A DNA stretch of 10,139 bases from contig VSPW01000057.1 of the NCBI GenBank assembly GCA_009775535.1, positions 1 to 10,139 of the forward strand. The letters run 5' to 3'. The position numbers were made by a program, and so were the translations under genes. Source of the stretch: Muribaculaceae bacterium (GTDB lineage Bacteria > Bacteroidota > Bacteroidia > Bacteroidales > Muribaculaceae). Of this stretch, positions 1 through 6,705 are shown in pieces; position 1 is the stretch's first letter; each line of letters starts with the position of its first letter. Below the pieces are notes generated by a model. That model worked only from the letters and a program-made list of their open reading frames with translations. It ran no database searches and was not told the origin of the DNA.

Positions 1-2325
1 TATGGTCTCGGTGGCGTAGGTGTATGAGCCCGACATGCCGTCACCGCCTACATAGAATGTCTCGAACGGTGATTTCAGGTGTTTGTTGTAGCTTCCCAGC
101 AGCCCGATGTCGGCACGTGTCATAAGGACGGGTGTGAACTTGCCGTCAGCGTTTGCCAGCGGGGTATATGTACGGGACTTGAAGCGCAGTTTCCAGTATT
201 CTATCCAGTGGTAGAGCTGCTTGCGGGCGGCCTCACGTTCTGCGGTCTTCACATCGGGGTTGTTGGCGATGTCCGCAAGGTGTCCCCAGTTCTTTTTCCC
301 GAAGAGAGATGCCGGCGGGGTAAGGTGGAGGCTGAGTGAGAACGAGCTGCCCGAACGGGTGTACAGCGGGTTGTCGAGGCTGTTGCGGGCAAGGGTCAGC
401 CCGAGTACAAACGAGTTGGACGTACCGTTGTTCATGTAGTAGAGGTATTCCCAGTTCTTGAGATAGTACCAGTTGTATCCGAGTTCGGCAGTGAATGTGA
501 AGTAGTCGTCAGGCCAGTTGAGGCGCTTGCCGAATCCCACGGTTAGGCCAAGCATCTGCAGCACCTTGTTTGGGTCGTAGGCGCTCTGATAGGAATTCTG
601 GTAGTAGTCGTTGCCGAGTCCGCCGTAACCGTACCCATAACCGTAGCTGAGGTATGGATTGCTCCAGCGGGAGTTGTAGAATGAGCTGTTGACGCCTGTC
701 TGGCGTGAGTAGAACGCGGATACCGACAGTGAGTTGGGGCGCTTGCCGCCGAACCACGGGTCGAGGAACGATACTGAATATGCCTGGTAGTAGCGGGCGT
801 TGGTCTGTGCCGATATGGTGAACGTCTGCCCTTCGCCCTGCGGGATTATGCCGCGGTATGAGCTGGGATGGAACAGGTTCTTTATTGAGAAGTTTGTGAA
901 CTTCAGCGCGAGCTTTCCGATGATGCCGGTCTGTCCCCAGCCCATCGAGAACTCTATCTGGTCGTTGGCCTTTGACTCGAGGTTGAACACGATGTCCACC
1001 GTGCCGTTCTCCTCGTTGGGTTCAGGGCGTATGTCCATGTTTTCAGGGTCGAAGTGTCCTGTCTGCGCTATTTCGCGGGCGGAGCGCATGAGGTCGTTCT
1101 TGCTGAACAGTTCGCCGGGCTTCACTCGCAGTTCGCGGCGTATCACCTTTTCATAAAGGCGGTCGTTGCCGTTTATCACCACGTTGTTGATTCTGGCCTG
1201 CGGGCCTTCGGTGATGCGCATTTCAAGCGATATGGAGTCGCCGGTTATGTCGCGTTCTACCGGTACAAGATTGTAGAACAGGTATCCGCGGTCCATGTAT
1301 AGGTTGGCCACGGCGTCCTCGTCTTCCTGCAGGCGCTTGTTTAGGGCCTTCTGGTTGTAGACATCGCCGGGCTGCATACCCAGAAGGTCTGAGAGCATGT
1401 CGGTGGGGTACACCGTATTACCCACCCAGTCGATATCCTTGATGTAGTATTTCTTGCCTTCTTCAAGGTTGATGTATACATCGACGGTCTTGTCGTTGTG
1501 CGGCACTACCGAATCGGATATTATCTTTGCGTCGCGGTAGCCAAGCTCGTTATACTTCTCCAGAATGCGGTTCAGGTCATCCTTGTAGTCGGATTCCACG
1601 AACTTTTTCTGGCGGAACAGGTTGATGAGCTTGTTTTTCTCGTTTGTCTTCTTCATCACGCGCTGCAGCTTGTGGTCGCTGAGCACCTCGTTGCCGTCGA
1701 TATATATCTTGTGCACCTTTACCTTGTCGTGGCGGTCAACGTTGATTTCCACGATCATCTCATTCTCGTGCGACAGGTCCTCGATAAGGTCTATTTTGAC
1801 ATCGGCGTTGCCGAATCCCTTGTTTGAGTAGTATTTCTTTATTATCTGCTCGGCGCGGTTAACGATGTTCTGCGTTATCTGGTTGCCTTTCATCAGTTGC
1901 AGGCGTTCCTGCAGGTCCTCGCGTTCGCCTTTCTTCGGGCCTATATAGCGTACTTCGGAGATTCGGGGCTGTGTGCGCAGGTCGTATGTGAGCCATACTT
2001 TGTCCCCGGCGATCTTGTCGACCTTTATGCGTGCCTGTGAGAACAGGCCCTGGCGCATTAGGCGTTTTGCTGCGGCGGTGATGTCGGCGCCTGGCACTTC
2101 TATGCGGTCACCCACCTTGAGGCCGGAATAGCCGATGATTACAAAGTCTTCATAGTTGGGCGCCCCTTCGACTGATATTCCGGCGAGCTCGTATGTTCGG
2201 GGCATACCGTTGAACAGCACCGGCGGGTTGTAGATGGTGTCAGCCACTGCCGCTTCCTGTGAGCGGGCCGGGGCAAAGGCCGTTAATATTATTGCCGCTA
2301 TGATGGTTATGGCTTTCAATCGCAT
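1..2325 (-). CDS. bamA: BamA, outer-membrane barrel assembly factor (3' end outside window)
   Basis: This is the central subunit of the BAM complex, which folds and inserts beta-barrel proteins into the outer membrane. The reading frame is open for 775 codons from the ATG at 2325 to the left edge, so the last part of the barrel is missing. From family length I expect roughly 100 more residues. Visible parts: a signal peptide (residues 1 to about 22, ending ARS before QEA), five POTRA-like periplasmic repeats (about 45-120, 121-200, 201-290, 291-375 and 376-452), then the membrane barrel from about 455. The stretch FYVGGDGMSG near the window edge is the conserved segment that precedes the lid-loop RGY/RGF motif, which itself lies outside. 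A Tyr/Gly-rich stretch at residues 561-569 probably sits in an extracellular loop. The start lies 28 bp after the uppS stop, so the gene is very likely co-transcribed with uppS and the barrel gene. There is no clear Shine-Dalgarno sequence, as usual for Bacteroidetes. Confidence 0.95.
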   Translation of the reverse strand, partial: MRLKAITIIAAIILTAFAPARSQEAAVADTIYNPPVLFNGMPRTYELAGISVEGAPNYEDFVIIGYSGLKVGDRIEVPGADITAAAKRLMRQGLFSQARIKVDKIAGDKVWLTYDLRTQPRISEVRYIGPKKGEREDLQERLQLMKGNQITQNIVNRAEQIIKKYYSNKGFGNADVKIDLIEDLSHENEMIVEINVDRHDKVKVHKIYIDGNEVLSDHKLQRVMKKTNEKNKLINLFRQKKFVESDYKDDLNRILEKYNELGYRDAKIISDSVVPHNDKTVDVYINLEEGKKYYIKDIDWVGNTVYPTDMLSDLLGMQPGDVYNQKALNKRLQEDEDAVANLYMDRGYLFYNLVPVERDITGDSISLEMRITEGPQARINNVVINGNDRLYEKVIRRELRVKPGELFSKNDLMRSAREIAQTGHFDPENMDIRPEPNEENGTVDIVFNLESKANDQIEFSMGWGQTGIIGKLALKFTNFSIKNLFHPSSYRGIIPQGEGQTFTISAQTNARYYQAYSVSFLDPWFGGKRPNSLSVSAFYSRQTGVNSSFYNSRWSNPYLSYGYGYGYGGLGNDYYQNSYQSAYDPNKVLQMLGLTVGFGKRLNWPDDYFTFTAELGYNWYYLKNWEYLYYMNNGTSNSFVLGLTLARNSLDNPLYTRSGSSFSLSLHLTPPASLFGKKNWGHLADIANNPDVKTAEREAARKQLYHWIEYWKLRFKSRTYTPLANADGKFTPVLMTRADIGLLGSYNKHLKSPFETFYVGGDGMSGSYTYATETI

Positions 2326-2353
2326 GATGTGATATGTTTTGTAATACAGGTGT

Positions 2354-3118
2354 TTATATTTTAGGTGTCTCTGTGGCGGTGGATATCTGGTCGGATGTGA
2401 GGCCGTATCTGCGTTCGCGTGTCTGGTATTGCGCTATCGCCTCTGCGAATGCATCCTTATCGAAGTCGGGCCAGAAAGTAGGCGTTACATATATCTCGCT
2501 GTAGGCGATCTGCCACAGCAGGAAGTTGGATACCCTCAGGTCGCCGCCTGTGCGTATAAGCAGGTCAGGGTCCGGGAAATCCCTGGTGGCCAGGTGTGAA
2601 GATATCATTTCAGGCGTGATTTCCTCAGGGGCGGTCTTGCCTGCCGCCACCTGGGCTGCCAGCTCTTTCACGGCGGCGGTTATCTCCCACCGTGATGAGT
2701 AGCTTATGGCCAGTATAAGGGTAAGCCCTGTGCAATGGGCCGTGTCGGATATGCAGCGTTCCAGCCTTGAGCGTGCCTCGTCGGGCATGCGCCCCATGTC
2801 GCCTATTGTGGCCAGGCGCACGTTGTTCTTTATCAGGTCGGGGGTCTCACGCTCTATTGCCACCACTATCAGGTGCATGAGCATGTCCACTTCATCCTTT
2901 GGCCTGTTCCAGTTTTCGGTGGAGAATGTATATAGGGTGAGGTATCTCACACCCATCTGCGATGCCGCCTCGGTGATGCGGCGCACGGTGTTGACTCCTT
3001 CGGCATGCCCTGCCGAGCGGTTGAGGCCGCGTGCGCGTGCCCACCGGCCGTTGCCGTCCATTATTATGGCGACGTGTGCCGGGATGGCGGAAAGGTCTAT
3101 GTCGTGGCGTTGGTTCAT
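2354..3118 (-). CDS. uppS: Undecaprenyl diphosphate synthase (cis-prenyltransferase)
   Basis: This cytosolic, membrane-associated enzyme adds isopentenyl diphosphate units to farnesyl diphosphate. The C55 product is the lipid carrier for peptidoglycan and surface glycans. Family motifs are in order: AIIMDGNGRWA (residues 17-27, with catalytic Asp21 at the diphosphate site), LYTFSTENWNRP (62-73), the SYSSRWEI segment (139-146) and RTGGDLRVSNFLLWQ (189-203), followed by SEIYVTPTFWPDF. I chose the ATG at 3118, which gives 254 residues. It starts a few residues before the conserved core, as usual in the family, and leaves 41 bp after the preceding barrel gene's stop. An ATG at 3187 would give 277 residues, but its extra 23 residues overlap the barrel gene's 3' end and match no UppS feature I know. 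The gene lies between the barrel gene and bamA (28 bp gap), in a likely operon. Function is near certain and the start is probable. Confidence 0.95.
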   Translation of the reverse strand: MNQRHDIDLSAIPAHVAIIMDGNGRWARARGLNRSAGHAEGVNTVRRITEAASQMGVRYLTLYTFSTENWNRPKDEVDMLMHLIVVAIERETPDLIKNNVRLATIGDMGRMPDEARSRLERCISDTAHCTGLTLILAISYSSRWEITAAVKELAAQVAAGKTAPEEITPEMISSHLATRDFPDPDLLIRTGGDLRVSNFLLWQIAYSEIYVTPTFWPDFDKDAFAEAIAQYQTRERRYGLTSDQISTATETPKI

Positions 3119-3159
3119 TCTCTTGATGTTGTGGAAATGTTGGTATGTTTCAGAGGGGG

Positions 3160-3846
3160 TCAGTCCACGTAGTGGCATGTCGAGCACCGCCGGGAAAATT
3201 CGTAGGATATTCCTATTGATATCATCGACACCCAGTCGGTATTCTTGATGAATGAGCTCTTTATGCCGTATGGGTCGGAAAGGGCGCTGCCGTCAACCTT
3301 GTCGCCGAACACTTTTGTCATCGTGAACTCGGCCATGAGGTTCCATCTGGGCCTGAACTTATATTTTACGCCGAGTCCCAACGGTATCGACGGGGCTATG
3401 GCCGTACTGCCGTCGCAGCTGGCCAGGTTGACGCCGATGCCTGCTGTCACATATGGTGTCCAGCGGCGCAGTTTCTTGTAGGTCTCGCCTATTCCGTAGG
3501 CAAAGAAGTTGAATTCGTATCTCACCGACAGGTCGTAGACCGATGATGTGAACTTGTAGTCCTGGCCGTCAGGAAGCTTGTTGTCCCAGTCGGCCGTGTT
3601 GCCGCTTATGGATGCGGCGGTGAGCACTCCGCGGAAAGCCATCCTGGTGTTGGGCAGGTAGCGCAGCGACAGCTGGCCACCGAAGCCTGGGCGGGAGAAT
3701 ATGCTCGATTGGTTGGCGTCGCCAAGGTAGCCGCTCATGCCGATGTTGACCCCTGCGTCGAAACGGAAGGAGTCATCGTCTACATTCTGGGCCGTGGCGG
3801 CTGATGCCAGGCACAGGATGACGGCTGATATGGCGGCTGTTCGCAT
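3160..3846 (-). CDS. Small outer-membrane beta-barrel protein (DUF6089-like)
   Basis: The product is 228 residues long with a signal peptide (1 to about 19, ending ATA before QNVDD). The rest is built of alternating, aromatic-rich strands typical of a small eight-stranded barrel: FRFDAGVNIGMSGY near the start, VYDLSVRYEFNFFAYG at 103-118, TPYVTAGIGVNLA at 130-142, then PLGLGVKYKF. A final strand (WVSMISIGISYEF, 205-217) ends in Phe, as expected for a BamA-recognised beta-signal. Overall pattern and position ahead of uppS-bamA resemble the Bacteroidetes DUF6089 family; that assignment is from memory and the molecular function is unknown. Oddly, an 11-residue tail with a CSTC motif (221-224) follows the last strand. 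The gene begins 43 bp after the lipoprotein gene and ends 41 bp before the preferred uppS start, so it is probably part of one transcript running into bamA. Confidence 0.85.
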   Translation of the reverse strand: MRTAAISAVILCLASAATAQNVDDDSFRFDAGVNIGMSGYLGDANQSSIFSRPGFGGQLSLRYLPNTRMAFRGVLTAASISGNTADWDNKLPDGQDYKFTSSVYDLSVRYEFNFFAYGIGETYKKLRRWTPYVTAGIGVNLASCDGSTAIAPSIPLGLGVKYKFRPRWNLMAEFTMTKVFGDKVDGSALSDPYGIKSSFIKNTDWVSMISIGISYEFSRRCSTCHYVD

Positions 3847-3889
3847 TATATATAATAAATGTATAGGATGGAGGCAGATGGTATTTATG

Positions 3890-5419
3890 TTACTGTAGCG
3901 GTTTGAATGTCAGCCTGTTTATTGCCCCGCGCCATATGTTGGGATACAGGCTGCCGTCGGCTGCATATCCGCCGAAGAGATAGATGTAAGGGCAGTCCCA
4001 TTCGGTGATGGGCTGTGTCGCACGCGATACGGCAGCCTTCTCTGCCGGTACAAGCCAGCGGGGCAGGGTGCGTATAGGCATGGGCGTCCACTGCGATGCG
4101 GAGCGTGCCGGCTGTGTGAGCACGGAACTGTACACCAGGCCCTGTGCGCCCCACATTGCAGGTATGTAGTCCGGAAGCATGAGCAGGTCTCCGCCCTTGC
4201 GCCAGTCCATGCCCATGTTGTAGGAGATGTAGACGTCCTTGACAGGGTTTCCGTCGCTGTCGCGGCCGCCTATGGCCATAAGTACCGTATATTCTGTCAC
4301 TTTCCAGTTTGAAGCGTTGGTGATGAAGCTGAAATATGGGAACATTGTCACATCGCGCAGTGCCTTCGGCAGTGGTACGTTGGATACTTTTGCCCATACA
4401 GTACCGTCGTAGGCCCATGTGTCGGCTGACAATGTGCCGTCGGCTTTTTCTCCGCCCAATATGTATGCTTGCGGCGACTGTGACCATTTGCTCTCAAACG
4501 TAAGTGGCGTTGATGCCCCGCTTATGGGGAAGTCCTTGTCTGCTGCTTTTTGTGTTGATGCGGGATATGTTACATGTGAATACGTGCCGTCGCCGTTGGA
4601 TGCTATGCCTAGCAGGATATTGCCGTATCCTCCTGTTATCGAATGCCAGTTTGACCCTGTGGCGGTCCAGGTAGTGCCGCCGTCGGCCGATGTGTATAGA
4701 GCTCCTGTGTTGTCAAGGATGAAGATGGCGTCATCGGTTGCTGCCAGTGTGCTGACATCGGGTGTGAACGCCGGGTCTATGTCCTTTATATCCCAGTTGC
4801 CGTCAGCAGGATTTTCGGTGGAGGCCATGCATATCCGTCCGCCGTCTGATGTCAGGCAATATGCGGTATTTCCGGAACGTACGGTGCGTTGCTGTGTCGG
4901 TTGGGTTATGCCGGTAGGGAGTGGCTGTCTGGCCAGCTCGTTCCAGTAGAGGGAGTCAGGCTTCATTTTGTGCACGTTGACACTGATGGTGTAAGTGCGT
5001 TCAGCCTTTCCGTCCGATGATACCAGCCTGAGTTTTGCCGGGCCGTTGGAGAAGTCGATGCTGTCTGTCGAATGGTTGAGGTAGTCGAATACCGAGTCCG
5101 TCATATCAGCGCGCTTGAACGTGATTTCGGCCTCGGATACTGCGCCGTATGATATCTTGGCCACAAGCTTGCGCACATCTGTGCCCACAGGCAGTGAATC
5201 GGCATTGAATATCGAAGCGTTCATCAGGTCTATCGAGAAGTACACGGAGTCGAGCGCCACTAGCACCGAATCGTCCTCGGCGAGCGAAAATTTTGTCACC
5301 CGCACATTTGATGCCGCAATTGACGCGTTATACACTTCGTTGTCGTCATCGGAATTGCATGCATGGACGGCTGCCAGGGTTGTGATGAGGGCTATGGCTA
5401 TGGCTAGGTTCTTTATCAT
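3890..5419 (-). CDS. Predicted surface-exposed lipoprotein with beta-propeller-like repeats (DUF6242-like)
   Basis: This 509-residue lipoprotein has an N-terminal hydrophobic signal (1-20) ending VHA before Cys21, the lipidation site. His at -2 is slightly unusual. The residues after the cysteine, NSDDDNE, fit the acidic lipoprotein-export signal of Bacteroidetes (Ser followed by Asp/Glu), so the mature protein is likely displayed on the cell surface. Residues about 30-150 look like a beta-sandwich (Ig-like) region. The remainder carries repeats typical of a propeller: an Asp-box SADGGTTW (244-251), a similar SYNMGMDW (399-406), and kelch-like blades starting AYILGGEKADG (318), LMAIGGRDSDG (380) and IYLFGGYAADG (479). 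The layout recalls DUF6242 proteins of gut Bacteroidales (from memory). The ligand is unknown; glycan or protein binding is plausible for such a fold, but no catalytic site is visible. A strong promoter sits 24 bp upstream of the start, and the barrel gene, uppS and bamA follow closely. Confidence 0.82.
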   Translation of the reverse strand: MIKNLAIAIALITTLAAVHACNSDDDNEVYNASIAASNVRVTKFSLAEDDSVLVALDSVYFSIDLMNASIFNADSLPVGTDVRKLVAKISYGAVSEAEITFKRADMTDSVFDYLNHSTDSIDFSNGPAKLRLVSSDGKAERTYTISVNVHKMKPDSLYWNELARQPLPTGITQPTQQRTVRSGNTAYCLTSDGGRICMASTENPADGNWDIKDIDPAFTPDVSTLAATDDAIFILDNTGALYTSADGGTTWTATGSNWHSITGGYGNILLGIASNGDGTYSHVTYPASTQKAADKDFPISGASTPLTFESKWSQSPQAYILGGEKADGTLSADTWAYDGTVWAKVSNVPLPKALRDVTMFPYFSFITNASNWKVTEYTVLMAIGGRDSDGNPVKDVYISYNMGMDWRKGGDLLMLPDYIPAMWGAQGLVYSSVLTQPARSASQWTPMPIRTLPRWLVPAEKAAVSRATQPITEWDCPYIYLFGGYAADGSLYPNIWRGAINRLTFKPLQ

Positions 5420-5442
5420 GTCAGATAGTTTATTTCAAACTG

Positions 5443-5474
5443 CAAAATTAAAACATCGCTCAAAAACAGGCAAA
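5443..5474 (-). promoter_or_regulatory. Strong Bacteroidetes-type promoter for the lipoprotein-barrel-uppS-bamA cluster
   Basis: Reading the minus strand, TTTG (5474-5471) is followed by exactly 20 bp and then TAATTTTG (5450-5443). This matches the known sigma-ABfr consensus TTTG / TAnnTTTG at both boxes with a standard spacer. Transcription would start roughly 6-8 bp further on, giving a leader of about 16-18 nt before the lipoprotein ATG at 5419. It is the best promoter in the window. No convincing terminator separates it from ribD upstream, so some read-through from ribD is possible. Confidence 0.75.
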
Positions 5475-5508
5475 GAGTTGTCGACATTTCATCAAAAAAG
5501 ACTGTTTT

Positions 5509-6579
5509 TTATAGGTTTTTAACGTCAATGAGCGGGTTTTTGATATATGTATTGACTATGTTGCCGTCAATGGTGCAGCAAGATGCCGGCGCTTGCTGAA
5601 TAGCAGGGGCAAGTACTCCGCCGGCATGTATGCCATATGTCCATGGTGCTGTCTCGATGCGGGCCATATCCCACATTCCGGCCTCTATAAACGCATCCAG
5701 TATCTGCCTGCCGCCTTCCACCAGCACAGATATTATACCTTCGCTGTAGAGCATTTGCATCATGCCGGTGACGGGTTCGCCTTCGGGTACAATCAGTTGC
5801 CGTGTCCCGGTGGGAAGGTCGTCCCTGTGCCGTGATGTGATGTATAGCGTCTGCCCTCCGGATTGGGTGAACACTGCTGAGTTTGCATCTGTGAGCCCGC
5901 GGCGGTCGGCGACTATTCGTATCGGCAGGCTTCCGGTATTCCAAAGGCGTTTGTCAAGGCGCGGGTTGTCGGCTGCCACCGTCCCGGCGCCTACCATGAT
6001 GGCCTGATGCCGCGACCTTAGCGCGTGCACTGCCGCCGATGACAGCGGTGTGGATATGCGCAGGGGGCGGTTTCCCTCCGCTCCCATGTAGCCGTCGTAT
6101 GTCTGTGCCCATTTCAGTGTTATGAAGGGGCGTCCGAGCGTGTGGGCTGTGATGAACTGGGCGTTCAGCTGACGCGACTCCTTTCCCATGATGCCGGTCA
6201 CAACCTCCACACCTGCCCCTCGCAGCATGGCTATGCCCCTGCCGGAGACTTCCTTGAAAGGGTCGGACGCGCCGACCACCACCCGGGGAATGCAGCAGTC
6301 TATTATGAGCCCGGCGCATGGCGGGGTCTTTCCATAGTGCGAACATGGCTCGAGGGTCACGTACATGGTTGAGTCTCGAAGGAGTGACTTGTCCTTTACG
6401 GAAGCCACTGCGTTGACCTCGGCATGCCCCTTGCCGTACTGGCGGTGGTAGCCCTCGCCGATGATGCGTCCATCGGGCAAGGTGATTACAGCTCCCACCA
6501 TGGGGTTGCTCCAGGTGTTGCCTTCCCCGCAGCGGGCGAGCTGCAGGGCGCGTTTCATTAAATTTTTATCTATTTCCAT
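5509..6579 (-). CDS. ribD: Bifunctional riboflavin deaminase/reductase RibD
   Basis: RibD carries out two successive steps of riboflavin synthesis: it deaminates 2,5-diamino-6-ribosylamino-pyrimidinone phosphate, then reduces the ribose side chain with NADPH. The product has 356 residues, the usual family length. The N-terminal deaminase domain (about 1-145) has the zinc site: HAEV (His52, Glu54 as the proton shuttle) and PCSHYGKTPPC (Cys79 and Cys88). The C-terminal reductase domain (about 150-350) starts RPFITLKWAQTYDG and carries MVGAGTVAADNPRL (195-208) and VLVEGGRQILDAF (285-297). The N-terminus (MEIDKNLMKRALQLARCGEG) lines up with known RibD starts, supporting the ATG at 6579, although a promoter box lies only about 10 bp upstream. 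A second Met at 6558 is the alternative. No other riboflavin gene is adjacent, so the gene stands alone here. It diverges from prmC across 126 bp. Confidence 0.96.
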   Translation of the reverse strand: MEIDKNLMKRALQLARCGEGNTWSNPMVGAVITLPDGRIIGEGYHRQYGKGHAEVNAVASVKDKSLLRDSTMYVTLEPCSHYGKTPPCAGLIIDCCIPRVVVGASDPFKEVSGRGIAMLRGAGVEVVTGIMGKESRQLNAQFITAHTLGRPFITLKWAQTYDGYMGAEGNRPLRISTPLSSAAVHALRSRHQAIMVGAGTVAADNPRLDKRLWNTGSLPIRIVADRRGLTDANSAVFTQSGGQTLYITSRHRDDLPTGTRQLIVPEGEPVTGMMQMLYSEGIISVLVEGGRQILDAFIEAGMWDMARIETAPWTYGIHAGGVLAPAIQQAPASCCTIDGNIVNTYIKNPLIDVKNL

Positions 6580-6589
6580 AATGCTTGTG

Positions 6590-6597
6590 CAAAATTA
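6590..6597 (-). promoter_or_regulatory. ribD: Candidate -7 box for ribD
   Basis: The minus strand reads TAATTTTG (then C), a full match to the Bacteroidetes -7 consensus TAnnTTTG. At the -33 position there is only a partial match (TTAG, 6622-6619, 21 bp upstream). The box ends just 10 bp before the ribD ATG at 6579, so the transcript would carry a leader of only a few nucleotides, or translation may start at Met8 (6558). Confidence 0.45.
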
Positions 6598-6619
6598 CAT
6601 AAATAAGGAGAGATTTGGC

Positions 6620-6627
6620 TAAATTTG
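6620..6627 (+). promoter_or_regulatory. prmC: Candidate -7 box for prmC-recX
   Basis: TAAATTTG (then C) fully matches the Bacteroidetes -7 consensus TAnnTTTG on the plus strand and would give a leader of about 70 nt. No good TTTG lies 19-21 bp upstream. A competing candidate is a clean TTTG at 6664-6667, followed after 21 bp by the degenerate box TAAAATTT at 6689-6696, only about 9 bp before the prmC ATG. I cannot decide between them. Confidence 0.3.
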
Positions 6628-6705
6628 CGGCGGTTAACCATTCTATTAACAGTAAAAGGCTGTTTTGTAAATAAAATCTGATTTTAAATAAAATTTATTT
6701 CGCAT

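Noticed and set aside
800..1831. Several plus-strand frames of 69-118 codons opposite bamA
   Set aside because: All lie antisense to the continuous BamA frame and show no motif or start signal.
3119..3187. N-terminal extension of uppS from the ATG at 3187
   Set aside because: It overlaps the barrel gene and is not part of the UppS fold; the 3118 start is family-typical.
2706..3248. 180-codon plus-strand frame opposite uppS
   Set aside because: It is antisense to clear UppS motifs, and its composition is typical of a shadow frame.
3885..4487. 200-codon minus-strand frame inside the lipoprotein gene
   Set aside because: It lies wholly in another frame of a well-supported lipoprotein gene, has a low-complexity His/Arg/Pro-rich product and no recognisable domain.
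5494..5510. AAAAAA-GACTG-TTTTTT repeat at the ribD stop, as a terminator
   Set aside because: The stem contains only A-T pairs and overlaps the stop codon; it is too weak to call a terminator.
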